Under the pieces are notes generated by a model that was not told where the DNA came from, searched no databases, and saw only the letters and a program-made list of their open reading frames with translations. Shown here piece by piece: positions 6,615 to 14,255 of a stretch of 64,000 bases of DNA; positions within the stretch are counted from its first letter, which is position 1, and each line of letters opens with the position of its first letter. The DNA is from Lachnoanaerobaculum saburreum DSM 3986 (GTDB lineage: Bacteria > Bacillota > Clostridia > Lachnospirales > Lachnospiraceae): assembly GCF_000185385.1 (NCBI RefSeq), contig NZ_GL622296.1:1770663-1834662 (forward strand), read 5' to 3'. The position numbers and the translations under genes are program-made.

Positions 6615-7025
6615 ATGGATAAATTTATCAGACAAAAAAATATTGTTTTCAGCCTTAACGGCAGCAGAGTAAAGGAAATAAAATTCCATAATAAAATGCT
6701 TACTCTAAAGGCGGATACATTATTTAGATATGTTGACAATGAAGAAAAAGAATATACAGGTGAAATTCGTTTTAATGACTGTGATTTAAGCCTATGCAGT
6801 GTGTTGATTTTTAATAAAACCTTAGGTAAAGGACGTTTTATGGGTAATGCCGTTTATTTAGAGGAATTTATGGAAAGTTATAAAAATTGTGAGTTTGAGA
6901 TTATTACAGAAGGTTACTTTGGAAATTCAACTACTTACTCAGGATGGCTTTGGGAAGAAAGGAAGAATCCTGTATCAGTTATTATGTATATTTGGAATAG
7001 TGGAGATATGGAGTATGGCATCTAA
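6615..7025 (+). CDS. Hypothetical protein
   Basis: 136 residues, no signal peptide or membrane helix, beta-rich and acidic in appearance (for example KMLTLKADTLFRYV and TGEIRFNDCDLSLCSVLIF). GGAGG lies 4-8 bases before the ATG. It follows the integrase by 62 bases and has AT-rich sequence like the core. I recognise no family. Size, isolation and position beside an integrase would suit an orphan immunity-type protein, but that is speculation. Confidence 0.6.
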   Translation: MDKFIRQKNIVFSLNGSRVKEIKFHNKMLTLKADTLFRYVDNEEKEYTGEIRFNDCDLSLCSVLIFNKTLGKGRFMGNAVYLEEFMESYKNCEFEIITEGYFGNSTTYSGWLWEERKNPVSVIMYIWNSGDMEYGI

Positions 7026-7370
7026 TGAATGGAAGAATATAGATGAGTTCTATTGATAACTCAGATACAAAAAATTCAGTTGGTAGAGTTTATCAACTGA
7101 AACCCTACCAACCTAATCAATCATAATGAAATCAAAAAATAATTTTCGGTACCTTTCACAATTAAAATATAATACCGGTGTACTGTAACCAAATATTTAT
7201 TCCTCACCGTTTCCACCTTTAGTTTTACCTTGTAAATATATTTATAAATTGATATAATTGACTAAACAAAGTCAATTATTTATGGTACGTGGTGTTATTC
7301 TAAAGAGGTATGTTAAGCGTATAATTATTTTATTCTAATTAGTTTCTGTAACAATTTTATAGGAGGGAGT
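7026..7370. other. Intergenic region with a 10-bp perfect hairpin
   Basis: 345 bases without a gene. The one clear structure is ATAATTGACT at 7254-7263 and AGTCAATTAT at 7270-7279, a perfect 10-bp inverted repeat with a 6-base loop. It may be an operator or part of a terminator for upstream transcription. AT-rich segments around 7230-7260 could hold a promoter for the downstream nuclease gene. Confidence 0.45.
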
Positions 7371-8309
7371 ATGGCAGAGAAAGATATAACCGAAAAGATG
7401 CTTGAGCAGTATAATGATGTTTTTATGGATATAGTAAACGTATTGCTGTTTAACGGTGAGATGGTAGTAAGGGAGGATGATTTAATTGATTTACCTACAA
7501 GCAGTTCAAAAAAGATAGGCAGAAAAATCAACTATCAGGACAGAGATGTAGCAAAGTATTGGCAGGGAAATAAGATAAATATTGCTATGTTCGGGGTTGA
7601 AAATCAGACAGACCCTGACAAGCTGATGCCTCTAAGAGTTATAAGCTATAACGGTGCAGAGTATGGTATGCAAGCCAACAGAAAAAACAAAGATAAAATG
7701 AAATATCCTGTTATCACATTGGTATTGTATTTAGGACATAAAAGCAGATGGAATTATCCGAAAAATATAATGGGTATAATAGATGTGGATAATAGATTAA
7801 AGCCATATATAAATGACTATAAAATCAATCTTTTCGAGATAGCTTATCTACCTGAGGAAAAGAGAAAGCTGTTTAAAAGTGACTTTAGGGTAGTGGTTGA
7901 CTATCTGTATCAGATTCGAAAAAATAATAAATATGAACCTGAGATGTATAAGATAGAACATATAGATGAAGTATTGAATCTGATGTCTGCAATAACAAAT
8001 GACAACAGATTTGAGGAAGTGATAGAAGAGGTACATGAAAAGGAGGCAAAGTATATGTGTGAGGTTATTGATATTATGCTGAACAAGGGATGGCAGGAAG
8101 CTATGGAAGAAGGAATTCAAAAAGGCCTTGAAGAAGGAATTCAAAAAGGCCTTGAAAAGGGAATTCAAGAAGGTCTTGAAAAAGGAATTCAAGAAGGCGC
8201 TGAGATTGAAAAGAAAAATATAGCACAGGTCATGAAAGAAAAGGGCTTTGATGTAGGTTTGATTATGGAAGTTACAGGATTATCAAAGGATAAGATTTTA
8301 GCACTGTAA
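7371..8309 (+). CDS. Rpn-family recombination-promoting nuclease / PD-(D/E)XK putative transposase
   Basis: 312 residues. The family core is seen in FMDIVNVLLFNGEMVV, KYWQGNKINIAMFGVENQT (the E-x-Q part of the nuclease site), YPVITLVLYLGHKSRW and INDYKINLFEIAYLPEE. These proteins (YhgA/RpnA group) are DNA endonucleases that promote RecA-independent recombination and are often multi-copy in Lachnospiraceae. The C-terminus holds four 8-residue repeats of the type EEGIQKGL/EKGIQEGL before the end domain. GGAGGG precedes the ATG. It is a single gene between intergenic gaps, consistent with a mobile-like cargo gene. Confidence 0.8.
   Translation: MAEKDITEKMLEQYNDVFMDIVNVLLFNGEMVVREDDLIDLPTSSSKKIGRKINYQDRDVAKYWQGNKINIAMFGVENQTDPDKLMPLRVISYNGAEYGMQANRKNKDKMKYPVITLVLYLGHKSRWNYPKNIMGIIDVDNRLKPYINDYKINLFEIAYLPEEKRKLFKSDFRVVVDYLYQIRKNNKYEPEMYKIEHIDEVLNLMSAITNDNRFEEVIEEVHEKEAKYMCEVIDIMLNKGWQEAMEEGIQKGLEEGIQKGLEKGIQEGLEKGIQEGAEIEKKNIAQVMKEKGFDVGLIMEVTGLSKDKILAL
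8109..8204 (+). repeat. Four in-frame 24-bp tandem repeats
   Basis: Units at 8109-8132, 8133-8156, 8157-8180 and 8181-8204, each with a GGAATTCAA core. The first two are identical; the last two have diverged at a few positions. They encode consecutive 8-residue units inside the Rpn-family gene. Unit number can change by slippage without shifting the frame. Confidence 0.85.
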
Positions 8310-8457
8310 GCAGCAGATAAATTATATTTTAAAATATAGCTGTCTCTCATATCTCTTATATGCTTTTTCAGTTGAATAGTTATTTAATTTTAAGTATTTC
8401 AATTGTGTAAAATTAGGTGTATAATAATCTAAAATTATAATGAAAAGGAGTTAAGCT

Positions 8458-9798
8458 ATGAAAGCTGAATATGATATAGTTGTTATCGGTTTCGGCAAAG
8501 CCGGAAAAACACTTGCTGCAAAGTTTAGTAAAGCAGGTAAAAGTGTTGCTTTGGTTGAGAAAGATGAAAATATGTATGGAGGTACCTGCATCAATGTAGG
8601 TTGTATTCCTTCAAAGCGACTTATAACAGATGCGTCAAAATCTCCAAACGGAGAGTTTGAGAAAAAAGCACAGTACTACAAGGAGACGATTGCTGAAAAA
8701 AAGAAACTTACAGCTGCACTTCGTAAGGCAAATTATGATAAGATAGCAGGTGCCGGAGTAGATATTATTGACGGTATGGCTACATTTAAAGATGTCCACC
8801 ATATTACTGTTTCAACAAAGGATAAAAATGTAGAGATTGAAGCAAAGAAGTTTATTATCAATACAGGTTCTCTTACTGTAATACCGGATATTGAAGGTGT
8901 TAACAGTAAAGGTATCTATACATCAGAATCTATTATGAATCTTGATAAGTTGCCGAAAAGGCTTACTATTGTAGGCGGTGGATATATAGGACTTGAGTTT
9001 GCTTCTATGTATGCAGATTTCGGCAGTAAGGTAACTATAGTTCAGGACGGTGATGTATTCTTGCCAAGAGAAGATGACGATATTGCAGAATCTATTCGTG
9101 AAGTATTGGAAGCAAAGGGTGTAGAGATTGTTACAGGTGCAAAGGTCACTAAGCTTGAAGAGGGTAAATTATATTATGAAGTTGCAAAAGAATCAAAGAC
9201 TTTGGACTCTGATGTAATTTTACTTGCAGTAGGTCGCAGACCGAATACTGACGGATTAGGATGTGAAAATGCCGGAGTTAAGCTTACTGATAGAGGTGCT
9301 GTTGAGACTGATGAGCATTTAAAAACAAGTGCAAATAATATTTGGGCGGCAGGTGATGTTTGCGGTAAGCTTCAGTTTACATATATTTCATTGGATGACA
9401 GCAGAATAATCTATGATGAAATAATGGGAGAGGATAAGAGAACTACACAAAACAGAGGAGCTTTCTCTTATTCGGTATTTATAAACCCGCCGTTTGCAAG
9501 AGTCGGAATGAGTGAAAAGGATGCAAAGCTTGCCGGAGTGGAATACAAAGTTTTAAGTTTAAGTGCCAATGCCGTTCCAAAGGCGAAGGTTCTAAGAAAA
9601 ACTGACGGAATGCTGAAGGCTTTGGTTACCTCAGACGGTACTGTTTTGGGTGCGGCACTTTTTTGTGAAGAGTCCTATGAGATGATAAACTTTATAAAAC
9701 TGGCAATGGATCATGGCATCAAAGCAAGGGATATAGCAAACTTTATATTTACACATCCTACAATGTCAGAGAGTTTGAACGATTTATTTATAATGTGA
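8458..9798 (+). CDS. rclA: RclA-like flavoprotein disulfide reductase
   Basis: 446 residues, class I pyridine nucleotide-disulfide oxidoreductase. FAD-binding VVIGFGKAGKTLA at residues 8-20, redox disulfide GGTCINVGCIPSK with Cys44 and Cys49, NAD(P)-binding IVGGGYIGLEFASMYADFGS, second FAD motif WAAGDV, and C-terminal HPTMSESLNDLF. The GFGKAGKTLA start, the LPREDDDIA segment and the FTYISLDDSRI segment agree closely with RclA of E. coli and with the streptococcal hypothiocyanous acid reductase, rather than with lipoamide dehydrogenase or MerA. It would reduce HOSCN or protect against HOCl in the cytoplasm using NAD(P)H. AAAAGGAG precedes the ATG. No RclR-type regulator lies next to it. Confidence 0.85.
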   Translation: MKAEYDIVVIGFGKAGKTLAAKFSKAGKSVALVEKDENMYGGTCINVGCIPSKRLITDASKSPNGEFEKKAQYYKETIAEKKKLTAALRKANYDKIAGAGVDIIDGMATFKDVHHITVSTKDKNVEIEAKKFIINTGSLTVIPDIEGVNSKGIYTSESIMNLDKLPKRLTIVGGGYIGLEFASMYADFGSKVTIVQDGDVFLPREDDDIAESIREVLEAKGVEIVTGAKVTKLEEGKLYYEVAKESKTLDSDVILLAVGRRPNTDGLGCENAGVKLTDRGAVETDEHLKTSANNIWAAGDVCGKLQFTYISLDDSRIIYDEIMGEDKRTTQNRGAFSYSVFINPPFARVGMSEKDAKLAGVEYKVLSLSANAVPKAKVLRKTDGMLKALVTSDGTVLGAALFCEESYEMINFIKLAMDHGIKARDIANFIFTHPTMSESLNDLFIM

Positions 9799-9819
9799 CA
9801 CAATATTTTAAATTGCCTA

Positions 9820-9847
9820 TTGCATTATTTGAAAAATCCTGTATAAT
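9820..9847 (+). promoter_or_regulatory. Promoter upstream of ddh
   Basis: TTGCAT at 9820-9825 and TATAAT at 9842-9847 with a 16-base spacer, 22 bases after the end of the flavoprotein gene. It would give a leader of about 160 nt before the ddh start. Confidence 0.55.
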
Positions 9848-9895
9848 ACTAAACAGCTGACAACTTAGTTCGCTATGAATGATATTTATTTTTTG

Positions 9896-9940
9896 GATAG
9901 AATACTCAAAGATGAGTCTTGGAGGTATTCTATCTTTTTT
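9896..9940 (+). terminator. Intrinsic terminator inside the ddh leader
   Basis: GATAGAATAC at 9896-9905 and GTATTCTATC at 9925-9934 form a perfect 10-bp stem followed by TTTTTT. It lies downstream of the TATAAT promoter at 9842-9847 and upstream of the ddh start codon. It may simply end flavoprotein transcription, or act as an attenuator for ddh. Confidence 0.75.
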
Positions 9941-10013
9941 ATCATGGTGTTTAAGTTGATATTAAGGAAAGGATTTGCCCGAATGATTTATTCAGTTAAG
10001 GGCCGGTGAGAAA

Positions 10014-10997
10014 ATGATAAGAATAGGTATTTTGGGATATGGAAACCTTGGAAGAGGAATTGAGTGTGCCATCAAACATACAAAGGATATGAAGTTGGTA
10101 GCGGTATTTACAAGAAGAGATCCTTCCGGTGTTAAGATTCTTACATCTGATGCCAAGGTAGACAGTGTTGAGAATATTTTAAGTTATCAGGATGAAATAG
10201 ATGTTTTGGTGCTTTGTGGCGGAAGTGCAACCGACTTACCGATTCAGACACCTGAATATGCCAAGTATTTCAATGTTATAGACAGTTTTGATACCCATGC
10301 AAATATACCGGAGCATTTTTCAAAGGTGGACGATGCTGCAAAGGTAACCGGTCACTTCGGACTTATATCTGTAGGTTGGGATCCGGGTATGTTCTCATTA
10401 AACAGAGTTTACGCAAATGCCATCCTTCCAAACGGTGCAGATTATACTTTCTGGGGTAAGGGAGTAAGTCAGGGACATTCAGATGCTGTCAGAAGGATTG
10501 AAGGTGTGTTGGATGCAAGACAGTATACTGTACCTGTAGAGTCGGCTCTTGAGTCTGTAAGAAGCGGAAAGAACCCTGAGCTTACTACAAGACAAAAGCA
10601 TACAAGAGAGTGCTATGTAGTGGCTGCCGAGGGTGCAGACAAGGCAAAGATTGAAAAAGAGATAAAGACAATGCCGAATTACTTTGCCGACTATGATACA
10701 ACAGTTCATTTCATCACAGCTGAGGAAATGAAGAAGAATCATTCAAAACTTCCACATGGCGGATTTGTTATCAGAAGCGGAAAGACAGGCTGGAAAGATG
10801 AAAACAATCATGTTATTGAGTATCGCCTGAAACTTGATTCAAACCCGGAATTCACAGCTTCTGTAATCGTCGCATATGCAAGAGCGGCGTACCGTATGCA
10901 TAAAGACGGAAAAATTGGAGCTCATACGGTATTTGATGTAGCACCTGCTTACCTTCTTGATATGAGTGCTGATGAGATAAGAGCGCATCTGTTATAG
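10014..10997 (+). CDS. ddh: meso-diaminopimelate dehydrogenase
   Basis: 327 residues, the usual length. N-terminal Rossmann motif ILGYGNLGRGIE, the substrate and active-site segments DSFDTHANIP, GLISVGWDPGMFSLNR, FWGKGVSQGHSDAVRRIEGV and the C-terminal YRLKLDSNPEFTA are characteristic of NADPH-dependent Ddh. It makes meso-DAP in one step from tetrahydrodipicolinate for lysine and peptidoglycan, a cytoplasmic reaction common in Clostridia. Transcribed alone, between its own promoter and a downstream terminator. Confidence 0.95.
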   Translation: MIRIGILGYGNLGRGIECAIKHTKDMKLVAVFTRRDPSGVKILTSDAKVDSVENILSYQDEIDVLVLCGGSATDLPIQTPEYAKYFNVIDSFDTHANIPEHFSKVDDAAKVTGHFGLISVGWDPGMFSLNRVYANAILPNGADYTFWGKGVSQGHSDAVRRIEGVLDARQYTVPVESALESVRSGKNPELTTRQKHTRECYVVAAEGADKAKIEKEIKTMPNYFADYDTTVHFITAEEMKKNHSKLPHGGFVIRSGKTGWKDENNHVIEYRLKLDSNPEFTASVIVAYARAAYRMHKDGKIGAHTVFDVAPAYLLDMSADEIRAHLL

Positions 10998-11013
10998 TAA
11001 TACGAAATTTTTT

Positions 11014-11045
11014 AAGCTGCTGCACTAAGTGTGGCAGCTTTTTTA
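11014..11045 (+). terminator. Terminator after ddh
   Basis: AAGCTGC at 11014-11020 pairs with GCAGCTT at 11034-11040, followed by TTTTT. Confidence 0.8.
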
Positions 11046-11116
11046 ATGTAAATATTATAGATTTATGATACAATAATTATAACTGTTACAGGCTGATTTT
11101 GAGGGATAAGCTAAGT

Positions 11117-11491
11117 ATGGATAAGCTAAGTATGGAAGAAATTTTACGAAAAATTCTAATTGAAAAATATAAATATACTGTTGTAATCGCAGTATCATAT
11201 TATATATTGCCGTTTTTGATATACTTAATACCGGTAGACGACCCTTTTGACAGAATGACTCTTTTTGCTTTGGCAGTAATAGCTGTTATACCTTTTATTT
11301 TACTTGTTTTATCTATAATATTTGCAATGGATAACGGGTTTCATTGGTACTTTTCATTTAGAGTATTTATTCTGTGTTTGGCTTATATGATTTTTACCGG
11401 TGCAAGTGTTTTTATATATTGTGGAATACTTTTTATAGTAAGCTTAACAGGTCAAAGTATAGGAGCATTTATCAGAACTCACAAATGGTAA
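11117..11491 (+). CDS. Hypothetical membrane protein
   Basis: About 124 residues with three to four predicted membrane helices: VVIAVSYYILPFLIYLI, LFALAVIAVIPFILLVLSII, FSFRVFILCLAYMIF and VFIYCGILFIVSLTG. No family recognised. The start region is a tandem duplication (GGATAAGCTAAGTAT twice at 11104-11133), so ATG 11117 and ATG 11132 have the same local context; TTG 11099 is a further option. GAGGG just upstream favours 11117. It lies between ddh and rpsO with no clear functional link. Confidence 0.6.
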   Translation: MDKLSMEEILRKILIEKYKYTVVIAVSYYILPFLIYLIPVDDPFDRMTLFALAVIAVIPFILLVLSIIFAMDNGFHWYFSFRVFILCLAYMIFTGASVFIYCGILFIVSLTGQSIGAFIRTHKW

Positions 11492-11510
11492 TTGCAAAAG
11501 GATTTCGCCA

Positions 11511-11539
11511 TTGACATTACCTATTTATTTTGATACTAT
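11511..11539 (+). promoter_or_regulatory. Promoter of rpsO
   Basis: TTGACA at 11511-11516, 17-base spacer, TACTAT at 11534-11539. The leader to the rpsO start is about 80 nt. Confidence 0.75.
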
Positions 11540-11582
11540 ACTTTGGTAGTGACGCCTATACATGAGATATGGATACTCCAAC

Positions 11583-11610
11583 CTTACCTTATGTATATGG
11601 TAAGATTTTT
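11583..11610 (+). promoter_or_regulatory. Hairpin in rpsO leader, possible S15 autoregulatory site
   Basis: CTTACC at 11583-11588 and GGTAAG at 11599-11604 form a 6-bp stem followed by ATTTTT, directly upstream of the rpsO ribosome binding site (AAAGGAG). S15 is known to bind its own leader and repress translation in several bacteria; that this hairpin is such a site is inferred. Confidence 0.4.
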
Positions 11611-11625
11611 AAAAGGAGAAAGAAA

Positions 11626-11892
11626 ATGATTACAAAAGAGAAAAAGACAGCTATTATGGAAGAGTATGCAAGAAAAGAGGGTGATACAGGTTCACCGGAG
11701 GTTCAGATAGCAGTTCTTACAGCAAGAATCACAGAGCTTACAGAGCATTTGAAGACAAACCCTAAGGATCATCACTCAAGAAGAGGTCTTTTGAAGATGG
11801 TCGGTAAGAGAAGAAATCTTTTACAGTATCTTAAGAATAAGGATCTTGAGGGTTATCGTACACTTATAGAGAAGCTTGGACTTAGAAAGTAA
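11626..11892 (+). CDS. rpsO: 30S ribosomal protein S15
   Basis: 88 residues starting [20 protein letters not shown] and containing the S15 signature [22 protein letters not shown] and [22 protein letters not shown]. Binds 16S rRNA early in assembly of the platform of the 30S subunit. Start at ATG 11626 after AAAGGAGAAAGAAA; an in-frame upstream ATG lies in the leader and is not supported. Followed by a terminator and then pnp, the widespread rpsO-pnp order. Confidence 0.97.
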   Translation: MITKEKKTAIMEEYARKEGDTGSPEVQIAVLTARITELTEHLKTNPKDHHSRRGLLKMVGKRRNLLQYLKNKDLEGYRTLIEKLGLRK

Positions 11893-11967
11893 TATAAAGA
11901 AGTCTTCGGTTTCACAGTTTTCGTTTAAGGAAAATTCTTTAGAAACCTTGTGTGATTATAGTACATT

Positions 11968-11994
11968 GGTGGAGAGTTTTTCTCCACCTTTTTT
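11968..11994 (+). terminator. Terminator after rpsO
   Basis: GGTGGAGA at 11968-11975 pairs with TCTCCACC at 11981-11988, followed by TTTTTT. Confidence 0.85.
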
Positions 11995-12022
11995 ATGATT
12001 TATCTATGGCTTGTAGCCGAAG

Positions 12023-12062
12023 CTAGTGATAAGTACTAAATATTTTTAGTATTTATCACTAG
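12023..12062 (+). promoter_or_regulatory. 18-bp hairpin in the pnp leader
   Basis: CTAGTGATAAGTACTAAA (12023-12040) and TTTAGTATTTATCACTAG (12045-12062) pair over 18 bp with a single G-U and a TATT loop. It lies between rpsO and pnp, 63 bases upstream of the pnp start. In E. coli a long duplex at this place is cut by RNase III and then used by PNPase for autoregulation. The same role here is inferred from position and stem length. It lacks a following T-run, so it is unlikely to be a terminator. Confidence 0.6.
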
Positions 12063-12124
12063 TTCATATTTTTATGTTTCAAGAAGATTACTTCTCGAAT
12101 ATCGGCAAGCCAAAAGGAGATGAA

Positions 12125-14227
12125 ATGAGTAAGGAATTTAAAAGTTATTCAATGGAACTAGCAGGCCGTATTCTAAGAGTGGATATCGGAAGAGTAGCTG
12201 CACAGGCAAACGGTGCGGCATTTATGCATTATGGAGATACAACAGTTTTATCTACCGCTACGGCATCGGATAAGCCAAGAGACGGTATTGACTTTTTCCC
12301 ACTGTCAGTAGAATATGAAGAGAAAATGTATGCTGTTGGTAAGATGCCGGGAGGCTACAACAAAAGAGAAGGTAAGGCAAGTGAGAATGCTATACTTACA
12401 TCAAGAGTAATTGACAGACCGATGCGTCCGCTTTTTCCAAAGGATTACAGAAATGATGTTACACTGAATAATCTTGTACTGTCTGTAGATCCCGATTGTT
12501 CACCTGAACTTACAGCAATGCTTGGTTCCGCAATAGCAACCGCAATCTCAGATATACCTTTTGACGGTCCATGTGCTACAACACAGATAGGCATGGTAGG
12601 CGGCTTTTTTGTGGTAAATCCGAATGAGGAGCAAATGGCTGTATCAGACCTTAAACTTACAGTAGCATCTACCAAAGATAAGGTAATAATGATTGAAGCA
12701 GGTGCAAATGAGATACCTGATGAGAAGATGATAGAGGCTATTTATAAGGCAGACTCGGTGAACAAAGAAATTATTGCATTTATTGATAAGATCGTTGCAG
12801 AGGTGGGTAAACAAAAGCATTCTTATACCGCATTTACCATTCCGGATGAGCTTAGCACTGCAATCAGGGAGATAGTGCCACAGGATGAGATGGAAAAAGC
12901 CGTTTTCACAGATGAGAAGCAGATAAGAGAAGAGAATATAAAGGCTATAACAGAAAAGCTTGAAGAAGCTTTTGCAGATAAAGAAGAGTGGTTGTCTCTA
13001 CTTGGTGAGGCTGTTTATCAGTACCAGAAAAAGACTGTAAGAAAGATGATTCTAAAGGATCAGAAAAGACCTGACGGAAGAGCCATGACTCAGATTCGTC
13101 CGCTTGCAGCTGAAGTGGATATAATACCGAGAGTACATGGTTCAGCTATGTTTACAAGAGGACAGACTCAGATTTGCAATGTAGTTACACTTGCACCTTT
13201 GGCAGAGGCACAAAAAATTGACGGACTCAATCAATCAGAGACCACAAAGAGATATATTCATCAGTACAACTTCCCGTCTTACTCGGTAGGTGAAACAAGA
13301 CCTTCAAGAGGACCCGGAAGAAGGGAGATAGGACATGGTGCATTGGCTGAGAGAGCACTTATTCCGGTACTTCCCGCTCCTGAAGAATTCCCATATGCCA
13401 TCAGATCCGTGTCGGAAACATTTGAGTCAAACGGTTCGACATCTATGGCATCTACATGTTCATCATGTATGGCACTTATGGCTGCCGGTGTTCCGATAAA
13501 GAAGATGGTAGCAGGCATCTCATGCGGACTTGTAACAGGTGAATCGGATGATGACTATGTGCTTCTTACAGATATTCAAGGGCTTGAAGACTTCTTTGGA
13601 GATATGGACTTTAAAGTAACCGGAACAGACAGCGGTATCACAGCTATACAGATGGATATCAAGATACATGGACTTACAAAGGATATTGTAAAGGGTGCTA
13701 TTGCAAGATGTCATGAAGCAAGAGACTTTATCATGGAGACTTGTATGAAACCATGTATTGCTGAACCCAGAAAAGAAATAAGCAAGTATGCACCGAAGAT
13801 TGCACAGATTCAGATCAGTCCGTCAAAGATCGGTGATGTAGTAGGTAAACAGGGAAAGACCATCAATAAGATTATTGAAGATACCGGCGTGAAGATTGAT
13901 ATCAGTGAAGACGGATTGGTATCCGTTTCAGGAACTGATCAGGCAATGATTGACAAGGCTGTTGACATCATAAGGGGTATTACAATAGAGATAGAAGCCG
14001 GAATGATTATGCAGGGCAAGGTGGTTCGTATCTTAGAGTTTGGTGCCTTTGTAGAGTTGGCTCCCGGTAAAGACGGTATGGTTCATATATCAAAGCTTTC
14101 CGATCGCAGAGTCGAGAAAGTTGAAGATGTGGTGAAAATAGGAGATGAGGTTACAGTAAAGGTAATTAAAGTAGATGCCATAAAGGGTAGGATTGATCTG
14201 TCTATGAAACCTTCCGATATTATCTAA
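12125..14227 (+). CDS. pnp: Polynucleotide phosphorylase
   Basis: 700 residues from ATG 12125 (AAAGGAG upstream; an earlier in-frame ATG at 12074 lies in the leader). Two RNase PH domains (about 10-145 and 320-460, with KMPGGYNKREGKASENAILT and FESNGSTSMASTCSSCMALM), the helical linker, a KH domain (IQISPSKIGDVVGKQGKTIN) and a C-terminal S1 domain (LAPGKDGMVHISKLSDRRVE). It is the 3'-5' phosphorolytic exoribonuclease of mRNA decay. The length and domain order are normal. Probably autoregulated through the leader hairpin. Confidence 0.97.
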   Translation: MSKEFKSYSMELAGRILRVDIGRVAAQANGAAFMHYGDTTVLSTATASDKPRDGIDFFPLSVEYEEKMYAVGKMPGGYNKREGKASENAILTSRVIDRPMRPLFPKDYRNDVTLNNLVLSVDPDCSPELTAMLGSAIATAISDIPFDGPCATTQIGMVGGFFVVNPNEEQMAVSDLKLTVASTKDKVIMIEAGANEIPDEKMIEAIYKADSVNKEIIAFIDKIVAEVGKQKHSYTAFTIPDELSTAIREIVPQDEMEKAVFTDEKQIREENIKAITEKLEEAFADKEEWLSLLGEAVYQYQKKTVRKMILKDQKRPDGRAMTQIRPLAAEVDIIPRVHGSAMFTRGQTQICNVVTLAPLAEAQKIDGLNQSETTKRYIHQYNFPSYSVGETRPSRGPGRREIGHGALAERALIPVLPAPEEFPYAIRSVSETFESNGSTSMASTCSSCMALMAAGVPIKKMVAGISCGLVTGESDDDYVLLTDIQGLEDFFGDMDFKVTGTDSGITAIQMDIKIHGLTKDIVKGAIARCHEARDFIMETCMKPCIAEPRKEISKYAPKIAQIQISPSKIGDVVGKQGKTINKIIEDTGVKIDISEDGLVSVSGTDQAMIDKAVDIIRGITIEIEAGMIMQGKVVRILEFGAFVELAPGKDGMVHISKLSDRRVEKVEDVVKIGDEVTVKVIKVDAIKGRIDLSMKPSDII

Positions 14228-14255
14228 AATAAATTTTGCAGAGAAAGGTGGGACT

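Noticed and set aside
8109-8204. Short tandem repeats as a possible CRISPR-like array
   Set aside because: Units are contiguous without spacers and keep the reading frame of the Rpn-family gene.
8458-9798. Mercuric reductase or lipoamide dehydrogenase identity
   Set aside because: No N-terminal metal-binding domain or C-terminal Cys pair of MerA, and no pyruvate or glycine complex genes nearby. Start and end motifs fit RclA.
9780-10013. Lysine riboswitch or T-box in the ddh leader
   Set aside because: Neither the L-box core nor the T-box GGTGG-type antiterminator motif is present; only a promoter and a terminator are visible.
14228-14255. Mg2+ riboswitch in front of mgtE
   Set aside because: The gap after pnp is only 28 bases, too short for an M-box.
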